This document shows, one piece after another, positions 51,291 through 60,635 of a stretch of 64,000 nt of DNA. Each line of letters opens with the position of its first letter. Within the stretch, counting starts at the first letter, position 1. Origin of the DNA: Pectobacterium parmentieri (GTDB lineage: Bacteria > Pseudomonadota > Gammaproteobacteria > Enterobacterales > Enterobacteriaceae); assembly GCF_001742145.1 (NCBI RefSeq), contig NZ_CP015749.1, positions 4,030,001 to 4,094,000 of the forward strand. Direction: 5' to 3'. The notes beneath the pieces were generated by a model that was not told where the DNA came from, did no database searches, and saw nothing but the letters and a program-made list of their open reading frames with translations. A program made the position numbers and the translations under genes.

Positions 51291-52034
51291 ATGACCTGCC
51301 ATTTTGTCAGGTGGACAAGCACGGAAGCGCTTCCTGACTTACAAAGACTGCCTGATAGGCTCATCTCATCGACACAAGGTTTTTCAACCAAACGCCGCGA
51401 GCGTTATCTGAAAAGTCGAGCGCTGCTGGCTGAGATGATGTTCTATTTTTTCGGTTATCCGCTGTTGCCCACGCTGCTGGTGTCCCCTGAAGGACGCCCC
51501 TATTTCGCCGATCCTAATCTGCCCAATTTCAGCATCGGCTATGCAGGTAATACGATCGCTATCCTCCTGAGCGAAGAGGGAAGCGTCGGTATGGATATCG
51601 AAATCGTTCACGTTAGGCCAACGAACCAGACCGTTCCGCAGATGCAAGCACAGACGCAGGCTGAACAGGCGTGGATTGACGCTCAGCGCGACCCCCTGGA
51701 AGCGGCAACGCAATTATGCACCATCCGCCAGTCGCTGGTAAAAATGCCTGGCGCAAACAGCCATCTTCCCCATAACCTCAAACTTCACCCCGCTTCCGGC
51801 AGGCTACGTTCAACCTACACGCCAGCCGTAGAAGTGATGAGCGATGTTGATGATTATCTTGCATGGGCCTGCGCCCATATTCCCACGCTTAACCGACTCG
51901 TCATGTGGAAATACACATCGGCATCGGGCATGAAAAAGTCGGGGGAAATCCTACAGCAGCAGCGCCAGTCTGTACGCTATATGAAATTAACCAGCCATAC
52001 GATAGAAAAAGTCACCTCTACCGCATCACAGTAA
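51291..52034 (+). CDS. yieE: YieE, phosphopantetheinyl transferase-like protein with missing catalytic residues
   Basis: 247 residues. The fold-level motifs of Sfp/AcpT-type transferases are visible: KSRALLAEMMF, PEGRPYFAD, then GMDIE near residue 100, the magnesium-binding GxDxE. The usual NxSHS is replaced by FSIGYAGN, without the His, and the usual W-x-x-KE-A-x-x-K becomes TIRQSLVK, without the Lys-Glu pair. The length, motifs and place next to adeP-yieH fit E. coli YieE, where I recall the same replacements. Probably not a classical transferase; function unknown. Confidence 0.8.
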   Translation: MTCHFVRWTSTEALPDLQRLPDRLISSTQGFSTKRRERYLKSRALLAEMMFYFFGYPLLPTLLVSPEGRPYFADPNLPNFSIGYAGNTIAILLSEEGSVGMDIEIVHVRPTNQTVPQMQAQTQAEQAWIDAQRDPLEAATQLCTIRQSLVKMPGANSHLPHNLKLHPASGRLRSTYTPAVEVMSDVDDYLAWACAHIPTLNRLVMWKYTSASGMKKSGEILQQQRQSVRYMKLTSHTIEKVTSTASQ

Positions 52035-52057
52035 CCAACCGCGTTACTGCTGGCTGA

Positions 52058-52080
52058 GGCTCCGGGGAAACCCCGGAGCC
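52058..52080. terminator. Strong hairpin between convergent yieE and adeP
   Basis: GGCTCCGGGG and CCCCGGAGCC form a 10-bp GC-rich stem with an AAA loop between the two convergent stop codons. There is no T tract, so it may act as a 3'-end block rather than an intrinsic terminator. Confidence 0.6.
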
Positions 52081-52089
52081 ACGAACGGA

Positions 52090-53427
52090 TTAATGCGCGT
52101 CGATAAACACGATTTTCAGCAGGAATAACAGCGCAACTACCACGACACAAGGGCTGATTTCACGCCACCGGCCTGTCGCCAGCTTCATCACACAGTAAGA
52201 AATGAAACCCAGCGCGATCCCTTCGGTAATCGAGAAGCTGAACGGCATCATCACCGCGGTAATAAAAGCCGGAACAGCTTCGGTCAGATCGTCCCACTTC
52301 ACGCGTGCCAGGCTGGACGTCATCAATACACCCACGTAAATCAGCGCGCCAGCCGCCGCATAGGCAGGCACCATACCCGCCAACGGTGACAGGAAGATCA
52401 CCAGCAGGAACAGCAGACCCACGACGACGGCAGTCAGGCCGGTACGCCCTCCCACGGATACACCCGAAGAGCTTTCAATATACGCCGTGACGGATGATGT
52501 CCCGATAAACGAACCCGCCACAGAACTGATGCTATCGACATACAGCGCCTGCTTCATACGCGGGAATTTACCACGAGCATCCACCAGACCGGCTTTGTCC
52601 GTCACACCGATCAGCGTGCCGGAGGAGTCAAACAGGTTCACCAGCATGAAGGAGAAAATAATGCCGGACATCCCAAGGTTCAGCGCTCCCGCCAGATCAA
52701 CCTGACCAACCACCGACGTTACACTCGGCGGCAGTGAGAACACGCCGGAAAAAGTCACATCGCCCAGCAGCAGGCCAATTGAGGTGGTCACGACGATGGA
52801 AATCAGCACCGCAGCGTGAATATTACGTGAAGCCAGCGCCACAATAATGAAAAAGCCCAAGGCACCCAACAGCACGCTGTGTGAGGTCAAGTCACCAATC
52901 GTCACCAGCGTGGCTGGGCTGGGAACGATAATGCCGGCGTTTTTCAGGCCCATCATGGCAATGAACAGCCCGATACCGCTGGCGATCCCCAAACGTAGGC
53001 TAAGCGGGATATTGGCGATCATCCAGTAACGAATCTGAAAGAGCGTCAACAACAGGAAACCGATTGCGCCCCAGAAAATAGCACCCATCGCCACTTGCCA
53101 TGGCAGCCCCATCGCCCCTACGACAACAAAAGCGAAAAATGCATTCAGCCCCATAGCAGGAGCCAACGCCACAGGCAGGTTAGCCAGCAACCCCATTAAA
53201 ATACTGCCAAATGCGGCAATCAAACAGGTGGTCACAAAGACCGCTTTGGTGTCCATCCCCGCAGCACCCAGAATCTGCGGGTTAACAAAAACGATGTAAA
53301 CCATCGTCAAAAACGTCGTGAAACCAGCAATCGTTTCCGTACGTGCTGTCGTGCCATGTTGTTTCAGTTTAAACACGCGCTCCAGCAGGCCCTGCTCAGT
53401 AGCAGAACCGGGTTGTGATTTATTCAT
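52090..53427 (-). CDS. adeP: Adenine permease AdeP (PurP)
   Basis: 445 residues from ATG 53427 (MNKSQPGSATEQGLLERVFK). Very close to E. coli AdeP throughout, for example FKLKQHGTTARTETIAGFTTF, LAPAMGLNAFFAFVVVG, LVNLFDSSGTLIGVTDKAG and VTAYIESSSGVSVGGRTGLT. Member of the AzgA branch of nucleobase transporters, high-affinity proton-coupled adenine uptake at the inner membrane. Divergent from yieH, as in E. coli. I found no convincing PurR operator upstream. Confidence 0.95.
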   Translation of the reverse strand: MNKSQPGSATEQGLLERVFKLKQHGTTARTETIAGFTTFLTMVYIVFVNPQILGAAGMDTKAVFVTTCLIAAFGSILMGLLANLPVALAPAMGLNAFFAFVVVGAMGLPWQVAMGAIFWGAIGFLLLTLFQIRYWMIANIPLSLRLGIASGIGLFIAMMGLKNAGIIVPSPATLVTIGDLTSHSVLLGALGFFIIVALASRNIHAAVLISIVVTTSIGLLLGDVTFSGVFSLPPSVTSVVGQVDLAGALNLGMSGIIFSFMLVNLFDSSGTLIGVTDKAGLVDARGKFPRMKQALYVDSISSVAGSFIGTSSVTAYIESSSGVSVGGRTGLTAVVVGLLFLLVIFLSPLAGMVPAYAAAGALIYVGVLMTSSLARVKWDDLTEAVPAFITAVMMPFSFSITEGIALGFISYCVMKLATGRWREISPCVVVVALLFLLKIVFIDAH

Positions 53428-53781
53428 TAGTACCAATCCAAAGAAGGGAATAACTGTCGTCGGGTATCCTATAACAAAATTCTACCTTTTTACGTTGATC
53501 CCACGTTTTTTTTCATCGAATAAGAAGAACCTATTAACCCCATGGCTATTACGCCGAAATCCCTCGCTTGAAACCCCTTAATTTTCTGCAAGATCGCCGT
53601 GAAAATGGCTTTATGGGTCGCAATATTGAGTCAATTGGTTAAAGTAAGGAACGTCTTCTCATTCTGATCGTTTAAGAACCGAGATATCGGGGCGACCACG
53701 GTGCGAGGTGTCCCTACGGGAACCTCATCACCGTGTTTCCCCTAAAGCTATACTTAACTATTTCATCGATAAGGATTAGTC
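53428..53781. other. adeP-yieH intergenic region with a structured stem
   Basis: About 350 bp without a protein gene. It must hold the adeP promoter. A compound stem-loop spans 53689-53743: outer GGGG/CCCC, then CACGGTG/CACCGTG and an inner GAGGT/ACCTC plus TCCC/GGGA helix, ending in TTTCCCC. It could be the terminator of an unannotated small RNA or a 5' leader structure of yieH, which starts 38 bp later. Confidence 0.45.
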
Positions 53782-54447
53782 ATGCCCCGTATTGAATGCG
53801 TCTTCTTCGACTGTGATGGCACACTGGTTGATAGCGAAGTGCTGTGTTGCCAGGCTTATGTGAATATCTTCATCCCGTATGGGGTGAACTTATCTCTGGA
53901 GGAGGTGATAAAAACCTACAAGGGCGTGAAGCTGTACGAAATTATTGCCCGCATCAGCCAACAGTATGGCTTAACCGTATCGGTGGAAGACGCGGAGCGT
54001 CATTTCCGGCAAGAGGTGAAGCGTCTGTTCGATGAGTCCCTGCAACCCATCGAGGGTGCGCGTGAATTAGTGCAATCCATCACTGTCCCCATGGCCGTGG
54101 TTTCTAACGGCCCAGTCAGTAAGATGCAGCATTCGCTCGGCCTGACGCACATGCTCGATCTGTTTGGCGACCATCTTTACAGCGGCTACGATCTGAAAAA
54201 ATGGAAACCCGACCCAGCGGTGCTGTATCACGCCGCCGAGCAGTTACAGCTTCCTATTGAACACTGCATTCTGGTTGAAGATTCCGCCGCGGGAGCACAG
54301 GCGGGCATCGCTGCGGGCATTCCCGTGTTCTATTACTGTGCCGACCCACACAACCAGCCGATCCATCACCCACTGGTCACCATGTTCGACGACATGCGCG
54401 AACTGCCGCAGATCTGGCGTGAAAAAGGCTGGAATATCATGGCATAG
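53782..54447 (+). CDS. yieH: 6-phosphogluconate phosphatase YieH (HAD family)
   Basis: 221 residues of the beta-phosphoglucomutase-like HAD group. Motif I is FFDCDGTLVDSE near residue 8, motif II VVSNGP near 106, motif III KPDP with Lys, and motif IV LVEDSAAGAQAG near 170. YieH of E. coli acts on 6-phosphogluconate and purines' phospho-compounds at low level. Its neighbour adeP is divergent, the conserved enterobacterial pair. Shares a terminator hairpin at 54462 with the convergent permease gene. Confidence 0.93.
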   Translation: MPRIECVFFDCDGTLVDSEVLCCQAYVNIFIPYGVNLSLEEVIKTYKGVKLYEIIARISQQYGLTVSVEDAERHFRQEVKRLFDESLQPIEGARELVQSITVPMAVVSNGPVSKMQHSLGLTHMLDLFGDHLYSGYDLKKWKPDPAVLYHAAEQLQLPIEHCILVEDSAAGAQAGIAAGIPVFYYCADPHNQPIHHPLVTMFDDMRELPQIWREKGWNIMA

Positions 54448-54461
54448 TAGCGAACCACAGA

Positions 54462-54482
54462 AAGCCAGCGTCAGGCTGGCTT
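54462..54482. terminator. Shared terminator hairpin between yieH and the amino-acid permease gene
   Basis: AAGCCAGC and GCTGGCTT form an 8-bp stem with a 5-base loop, followed by TATT on the plus strand. It overlaps the stop codon region of the leftward permease gene, so both transcripts end here. Confidence 0.6.
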
Positions 54483-55199
54483 ATTCCGCCACCACAGCAA
54501 ACGACGCTTCGGCTGTTTTTGCTGCTGGTTAAAACGGGCGTTAACCCGGTTAGCCAGCAACTCCAGCGACAGGCAAAAAACAAAGTAGACCAGCGCGACA
54601 AAAAGGAAAACTTCCATCGGGTAGACCATGCTGCGGTTATTGACCTGCGTAGCAAGAAACGTCAGCTCGCCAACCCCGACAATGTAGGCCAATGACGTGT
54701 CTTTAATCAGGGAGATCCATTGATTAATGAAGGAAGGCACCATCATCCGCAGTGCCTGCGGCAGGACGATCTGCCACAACACCTGCCAACGGCTCAGCCC
54801 CAACGATAACCCAGCCTGCCACTGGCCGCGCCCAATCGCGACAATACCGGCTTTCACGCCATGTGCCAGATACGCCGAAGCAATCAGCGCCAGCGCACAG
54901 ACCACAGTAGTGATTTCAGGAATGCCGACGCCAAAAACGATCGGCAGCAGGAAGTACGTCCAGAAAATCAGCATGATGACGGGGATCGCCCGGAAGAACC
55001 CTAGCACCATCGCCAACAGTGCGCTCCATACGCCTCGCGACATCGCCAGCGCCACGCCCAAAATCGTGCCTAGTACGGCAGATGCTACACCCGCCAGCAG
55101 GCTCATCACCAGCGTCAGCGCCGCGCCACCCAGTGGACCATCCGGGAATGAGCCCCACATCAAATAGTCGATATTATCGGTGATAACGGTAAAATCCAT
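54471..55199 (-). CDS. Polar amino acid ABC transporter permease (second subunit, GltK/HisM-like)
   Basis: 242 residues from ATG 55199 (MDFTVITDNIDYLMWGS), with AGAGG 8 bases upstream and 1 base after the stop of the preceding permease. About five helices. The ATPase-contact region is SLGLSRWQVLWQIVLPQALRMMVP. It pairs with the permease at 55201-55944 and the binding protein at 56161-56997. No ATP-binding subunit is encoded in the cluster. Confidence 0.9.
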   Translation of the reverse strand: MDFTVITDNIDYLMWGSFPDGPLGGAALTLVMSLLAGVASAVLGTILGVALAMSRGVWSALLAMVLGFFRAIPVIMLIFWTYFLLPIVFGVGIPEITTVVCALALIASAYLAHGVKAGIVAIGRGQWQAGLSLGLSRWQVLWQIVLPQALRMMVPSFINQWISLIKDTSLAYIVGVGELTFLATQVNNRSMVYPMEVFLFVALVYFVFCLSLELLANRVNARFNQQQKQPKRRLLWWRNKPA

Positions 55200-55200
55200 C

Positions 55201-55944
55201 TCAGTGCCTCTCCGCCAGACCACGCTGCTGACGCCACATGCCCCAGCCTTCCATCACGGCAATAATCACGATGTACAACACCGTCGCCACGCCAAACGCC
55301 TGAAACGTGCGCAAGGTTTCCGTCTCCACCTGACGCGAGGCGTAGGACAATTCAGCGACACCGATCGCCATCGTTAGTGATGAGTTTTTGACAATATTCA
55401 TGTACTGCCCAAGCAGCGGCGGCAGGGCAATTTTTAGCGCCTGCGGCAGCACCACGTAGCGCATGGATTGCCAGCCCGTTAACCCCAGAGCCTGCGCGGC
55501 ATACTTCTGCCCGTGCGCCACGCCGCGAATACCGGAGCGGATCTCCTCTGCAATGAACGCGCTAGAGTAGAGCGTCAGCCCTGCCAATCCGGCCAAAAAT
55601 TCAAAAGAAGGCCACGCTAATGTCATGCCCAATAGTGAAATAGCATGAGGGGCGTTTAGCCATTGCATCATCTCTGAGGGGAAAAGCTGTCCGGCACCGA
55701 AATACCAGAAAAACAACTGCACCAGCAGCGGCGTATTACGAAATAGCGAGCTATATGCCACGACAACGCCACGCAACACATGAATCTGGCTATCTCTGGC
55801 CGCCGCCAGCAGAAAACCCGACACCGTAGACAGCACGACCGTACCAAGGGAAAGGCCCAGCGTGATCAGGAAACCGTGCCACAGCCAGGTGAGGTATTGA
55901 GGAGCCAACAGCCACGACTCAAGCGATTGCAGCGCCGTATCCAT
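55201..55944 (-). CDS. Polar amino acid ABC transporter permease (first subunit, GltJ/HisQ-like)
   Basis: 247 residues of the HisMQ family. Membrane helices flank a conserved coupling loop ALGLTGWQSMRYVVLPQALKIALP near residue 150, and the early FLLAAARDSQIHVLRGVVVAYSSLFRNTPLLVQLFF is the family N-terminal signature. Separated from the binding-protein gene by 216 bp that contain a terminator-like hairpin and a full ERIC element, which probably lowers permease expression relative to the binding protein. Confidence 0.92.
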   Translation of the reverse strand: MDTALQSLESWLLAPQYLTWLWHGFLITLGLSLGTVVLSTVSGFLLAAARDSQIHVLRGVVVAYSSLFRNTPLLVQLFFWYFGAGQLFPSEMMQWLNAPHAISLLGMTLAWPSFEFLAGLAGLTLYSSAFIAEEIRSGIRGVAHGQKYAAQALGLTGWQSMRYVVLPQALKIALPPLLGQYMNIVKNSSLTMAIGVAELSYASRQVETETLRTFQAFGVATVLYIVIIAVMEGWGMWRQQRGLAERH

Positions 55945-55974
55945 GCGTTTTATCTCTCTTTGTCATAAATAATA

Positions 55975-56101
<127 letters not shown>

Positions 56102-56132
56102 AATAAAAATGCCCCCTGCAATGCAGAGGGCT
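56102..56132 (-). terminator. Terminator/attenuator after the amino-acid binding-protein gene
   Basis: On the minus strand AGCCCTCTGC, an ATT loop and GCAGGGGGC with one mismatch are followed by ATTTTTATTT. It lies 28 bp past the binding-protein stop. It should stop part of the transcription before the permeases. Confidence 0.75.
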
Positions 56133-56160
56133 AGGATCATAGCACTGAACACGTTAGCTA

Positions 56161-56997
56161 TCAGGATTTAGGTTGCTGATCCAACGGAGCAAAGGTGAAG
56201 TCACCGCGCGGTTGAGATGATTTCGTGCTCGGCCCAAACCAGCGATCGTAGATTGTCTTCGCTTCGCCCTGTTTTTCCAGGTTAATCAGCGTGTCGTTAA
56301 TTTTCGCTGTCAGGCGCTCTTCACCCTTCGGAATACCAACGCCCTGATACTCTTTGGTAATACTGAACGGAGATATTTCAAATTCGGCCTTCTGTGCATC
56401 AGGCACGTTAGCCAACAGGCCGACCAGCTTGGCATCATCCTGCGTGATAGCCTGAACATTGCCGTTACGCAATGCGGCAAAGGCCAGTGGCGTATCGTCG
56501 TAGGAAATTACTTTGGCGGTTGGGTAATGTTCACGCAGGGTAATTTCCTGCACGGTGCCCTTATCCGCACCGATGCGCAGCGTTTTGATGTCGTCCGGCG
56601 TTTTCAACACGCCTTTACGGGCGATGAATTTTTGTCCGGTCGCAAAGTAAGGAAGACTAAAGTTAACCTGCTTGGCGCGCTCATCGGTAATAGTGAAATT
56701 CGCGGCAATCAGATCGACTTTCTGCGAGCTTAACAGGGGAATACGGTTAGCAGGATTGGTCGCACGCAGTTCAACCTTCACGCCCAGCGCTTTACCAATC
56801 GCCTCGGCGATATCCACGTCATAACCCACCAACTTTTTACTCTGTGGATCGACATAGCCAAACGGTGGATTACTGTCGAAGACGGCAATTTTCACCACGC
56901 CGGCCTTCTGAATATCATCCAGTTTGTCTGCCTGTGCAGCACCAGAAACGGAAGCCAGCCCGGCCAACAAAGCCACTGTCAAAATCTGCTTTTTCAT
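56161..56997 (-). CDS. Polar amino acid ABC transporter substrate-binding protein (family 3)
   Basis: 278 residues. Signal peptide MKKQILTVALLAGLASVSGAAQA, cleaved before DKLDDIQ. The family-3 signature is GYDVDIAEAIGKALGVKVEL near residue 78. The ligand-binding segment RIPLLSSQKVDLIAANFTIT has the usual Arg-containing loop, and RIGADKGTVQEI follows near 143. Periplasmic; likely binds an amino acid of the glutamate/aspartate/glutamine group, but specificity is not certain. First gene of the transporter operon. Confidence 0.92.
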   Translation of the reverse strand: MKKQILTVALLAGLASVSGAAQADKLDDIQKAGVVKIAVFDSNPPFGYVDPQSKKLVGYDVDIAEAIGKALGVKVELRATNPANRIPLLSSQKVDLIAANFTITDERAKQVNFSLPYFATGQKFIARKGVLKTPDDIKTLRIGADKGTVQEITLREHYPTAKVISYDDTPLAFAALRNGNVQAITQDDAKLVGLLANVPDAQKAEFEISPFSITKEYQGVGIPKGEERLTAKINDTLINLEKQGEAKTIYDRWFGPSTKSSQPRGDFTFAPLDQQPKS

Positions 56998-57124
56998 TCC
57001 CTGCCCCTTAATTATTACTGTATGAACAGCAGGCTATCAGTAGGATGAAAACGCAGGAAATAACATAAAAAGCTATAATATAACCTTATGTTACTTCGGT
57101 ATTCTGGCAGATTATCCTGACGAT

Positions 57125-58324
57125 TCAGCGAACCTTGTCAGCGTATGCTGACAGAATAAACCAAGTCATCATCCCCCCAATCAGCCCCCAAAATGCCGCA
57201 CCAATGCCCCACAGCGTTAATCCAGAAGCGGTGATCAGGAAAGTGACGACCGCTGCATCGCGCTGTTTTTCATCCAGCAAGGCGCGGTACAGGCTACCCG
57301 AAATGGTGCTGAGCAGCGCTAAACCGGCAATAGCGTGGATCAGCGGCTGCGGCAGTGCGGTAAAAAGTTGCCCGATCGATCCACCGAAAACACCCGCCAG
57401 TAGATAAAATCCGCCCGCTGCGACGGCGGCAAGATAGCGTTTCTTCGGATCGGGATGTACATCCGCCCCCATACAGATCGCGGCGGTAATCGCAGCAATA
57501 CACACGGAAAAACCGCCGAACGGCGTCAATATCAACGCGATTAATGCCGTAACGGTAATCAGCGGCGACACGGGAACCTGATAGCCCGCGGCTTTAAGCG
57601 TGGCAACACCCGGTGCGTTCTGCGACGCCATGGTGACGATGAAAAACGGAATACCGACGCCCAGCAGAGACGCCCACGAAAAATGCGGCGTAATAAATTC
57701 CGGCACGGCAAATACCAGCGGAGAATCAGCAACCGCAATTTGTCCACGCCATAACGCCAGCAGCAGGCCAGCAAGCAGCGTTAACACAATAGCAAAGCGG
57801 GGCAGCAGCCGACGGCTGAGCAAATACGTCACGCACATCGCAAAAGCGAGCCAGAAATCCTGTTGCAGGGAAAGAAACGCATCCGCACCAAAACGTAGCA
57901 GGATCCCCGCCAACATCGCAGCAGAAATGGCTTGTGGAATGACATTCATCAGGCGGGCAAACAGACCGGTAATCCCGCAGATAAAGATAAGCGCAGCGGC
58001 AAACAGGAACACGCCGATCGCCTCATTGAGCGACGTACCCGGCAGGCTGGTGACCAGCAGCGCCGCCCCCGGCGTTGACCACGCCGCCAGTATCGGTGCG
58101 CGGTAATACAGCGATAGACTAATGGAAGCCAGCCCTTGGGCAATACCCAACATGCTTAACCAACCACCAATTTGTACCGCACTGGCACCCGCCGCTTCCG
58201 CCGCCTGAAAAATAATGGCGGCCGAACTGGTGTACCCCACCAGCACGGCAACAAAACCGGCGATAAAGGTCGAAAACGTGACATCTTTTAGCGCAAATGA
58301 CACTGGCATGGTATAGCATTCCAC
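57125..58324 (-). CDS. ydcO: BenE-family benzoate/H+ symporter (YdcO)
   Basis: 399 residues from ATG 58324, or 394 from ATG 58309, which fits E. coli YdcO better. About twelve membrane helices. Conserved stretches AAWSTPGAALLVTSL, LNEAIGVFLFAAALI, GITGLFARLM, VTMASQNAPGVA and CIAAITAAIC match YdcO/BenE. Divergent from a SutR(YdcN)-like regulator over a 79-bp region holding two identical palindromes, the same pairing as ydcO-ydcN in E. coli. The natural substrate of YdcO is not known to me. Confidence 0.9.
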   Translation of the reverse strand: MECYTMPVSFALKDVTFSTFIAGFVAVLVGYTSSAAIIFQAAEAAGASAVQIGGWLSMLGIAQGLASISLSLYYRAPILAAWSTPGAALLVTSLPGTSLNEAIGVFLFAAALIFICGITGLFARLMNVIPQAISAAMLAGILLRFGADAFLSLQQDFWLAFAMCVTYLLSRRLLPRFAIVLTLLAGLLLALWRGQIAVADSPLVFAVPEFITPHFSWASLLGVGIPFFIVTMASQNAPGVATLKAAGYQVPVSPLITVTALIALILTPFGGFSVCIAAITAAICMGADVHPDPKKRYLAAVAAGGFYLLAGVFGGSIGQLFTALPQPLIHAIAGLALLSTISGSLYRALLDEKQRDAAVVTFLITASGLTLWGIGAAFWGLIGGMMTWFILSAYADKVR

Positions 58325-58331
58325 TCTTATC

Positions 58332-58384
58332 GTGCGCTATAACGCACAGAAAGCGTTAACATAGCAGTGTGCGCTATAACGCAC
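58332..58384. promoter_or_regulatory. Two identical 16-bp palindromes, probable SutR operators
   Basis: GTGCGCTATAACGCAC occurs at 58332-58347 and again at 58369-58384, 37 bp apart centre to centre. Each is palindromic except for the central T-A/A step. They fill the divergent promoter region between ydcO and the SutR-like gene. Two exact copies of a 16-mer in 53 bp cannot be chance. Confidence 0.85.
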
Positions 58385-58402
58385 AAGCAGGAGCCAGCAT
58401 TG

Positions 58403-58969
58403 ATGTCTGATGAACTAACCCGTCGTATTGGCGATACATTGAAAACATTAAGGCAGGAGAAAGGCTGGAGCCTCACGCGAGCAGCGGAAGAAACGGGAGT
58501 CAGCAAAGCAATGCTCGGCCAAATCGAGCGTGGTGAATCCAGCCCGACGGTCGCTACCCTGTGGAAAATTGCGACCGGTCTGAATGTCGCGTTCTCTACC
58601 TTTATTGAACCGACGCTCGCGGATGAAGGTGTGACGTATCGCTCAGGGGCAGGTTCAACGTTCAGGGAAAGTGCCGCAGGAATGCGCGCTGTGCCACTCT
58701 TTCCCTACGACGAAAAACTGCGTTTCGATATGCTGGTTATTGAACTGGCTGCAGGTGCCGGCAGCACGTCATCGCCACATGAAAACGGGGTGATCGAGCA
58801 TATTATTGTGTTGGAAGGCCAGTTGGAGATCACCGTTGATGGCCAGACGCACTTATTGTCCACCGGTGACGCCCTGCGCTTTGCTGCCGACAGAGAGCAC
58901 CGCTACCACAACCCTACCGACACCACGGTGCGCTTCCACGATTTGATCCACTATCCTGATAAAAACTAA
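58403..58969 (+). CDS. sutR: XRE-cupin transcriptional regulator SutR (YdcN)
   Basis: 188 residues from ATG 58403, with AGGAG 9 bases upstream. An upstream GTG is not needed. A Cro/CI helix-turn-helix (SLTRAAEETGVSKAMLGQIERGESSPTVATLWKI) is followed by a cupin domain (GVIEHIIVLEGQLEITVDGQ, GDALRFAADREHRYHN). Nearly the same architecture and sequence as E. coli YdcN, linked to sulfur-utilisation control. Likely represses ydcO and itself through the palindromes at 58332-58384. Confidence 0.92.
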   Translation: MSDELTRRIGDTLKTLRQEKGWSLTRAAEETGVSKAMLGQIERGESSPTVATLWKIATGLNVAFSTFIEPTLADEGVTYRSGAGSTFRESAAGMRAVPLFPYDEKLRFDMLVIELAAGAGSTSSPHENGVIEHIIVLEGQLEITVDGQTHLLSTGDALRFAADREHRYHNPTDTTVRFHDLIHYPDKN

Positions 58970-58990
58970 CGCCCTGCAAGCAGGGCGTTA
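58967..58990. terminator. Hairpin ending sutR and phoU
   Basis: TAACGCCCTGC and GCAGGGCGTTA form an 11-bp stem around AA. It starts at the sutR stop codon TAA. On the minus strand it is followed by GTTTTTA, so it functions mainly as the intrinsic terminator of the leftward pstSCAB-phoU operon. Confidence 0.8.
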
Positions 58991-59014
58991 TCAGATGTTA
59001 AGCGCGAAATAACG

Positions 59015-59746
59015 TTACTCTTCAGCTTTTCTGTCTTTCTCAGCCAGCAGTTTTTCCAGCGCATCACCACCAAGGTGGCGGAAATCCTGACCTTTGACAA
59101 AATAGAAGATAAATTCACAGATGTTCTGGCAACGATCGCCGATACGTTCGATAGAACGGGCGCAGAACAGTGCCGTCAGCACGCTGGGGATAGTACGAGG
59201 ATCTTCCATCATGTGAGTCATCAACTGACGCACAATCCCTTCGTACTCTTTATCCACTTTCTTATCTTCACGATAAATACGGATCGCTTCGTCCAGATCC
59301 ATTCGGGCAAAAGCATCCAGTACATCATGCAACATCTGCACGGTGTGGCGGCCCAATGATTCCAGGCTGACCAACAGCGGCTGATGCTGGTGGGAGAATT
59401 TCTCCAGCGCGGTGCGGCAGATTTTATCCGCCACGTCGCCGATACGCTCCAGTTCAGAGATGGTTTTGATGATCGCCATCACCAGACGCAGATCGCTGGC
59501 GGTGGGCTGACGTTTCGCAATAATGCGCACGCAGGCTTCATCGATCGCCACTTCCATCATGTTAACTTTGGCATCGCCTTCAATTACCTGCTGAGCCAGC
59601 TCCGCGTCCTGATTATGCATCGCGGTAATCGCGTCACTCAGTTGCTGCTCCACCAGCCCGCCCATGGTCAGGACCTGCGTGCGGATGTGTTCCAGTTCGG
59701 CGTTAAACTGACCGGAAATGTGTTTGTTCAGATTCAGATTATCCAT
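59015..59746 (-). CDS. phoU: Phosphate signalling complex protein PhoU
   Basis: 243 residues, all-helical with two PhoU repeats, each carrying the acidic metal motif ([17 protein letters not shown] and [14 protein letters not shown] in the first half, [19 protein letters not shown] in the second). It links the PstSCAB transporter to the PhoR kinase and holds the Pho regulon off in phosphate excess. Last gene of the operon, 13 bp after pstB. Confidence 0.97.
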   Translation of the reverse strand: MDNLNLNKHISGQFNAELEHIRTQVLTMGGLVEQQLSDAITAMHNQDAELAQQVIEGDAKVNMMEVAIDEACVRIIAKRQPTASDLRLVMAIIKTISELERIGDVADKICRTALEKFSHQHQPLLVSLESLGRHTVQMLHDVLDAFARMDLDEAIRIYREDKKVDKEYEGIVRQLMTHMMEDPRTIPSVLTALFCARSIERIGDRCQNICEFIFYFVKGQDFRHLGGDALEKLLAEKDRKAEE

Positions 59747-59759
59747 GATGCTTTCCTAA

Positions 59760-60548
<789 letters not shown>

Positions 60549-60635
60549 TTACCTGGCGCTGACTTGCAACACCTTGAATTTGTTTAATGTTTTTCAGAGA
60601 ATTACTGTTTTTAGCAAATTAGTGCTTTTAGCAAG

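Noticed and set aside
53428..53600. PurR box upstream of adeP
   Set aside because: Only a weak half-match (AAAACGT) was found; no full ACGCAAACGTTTTC-type palindrome.
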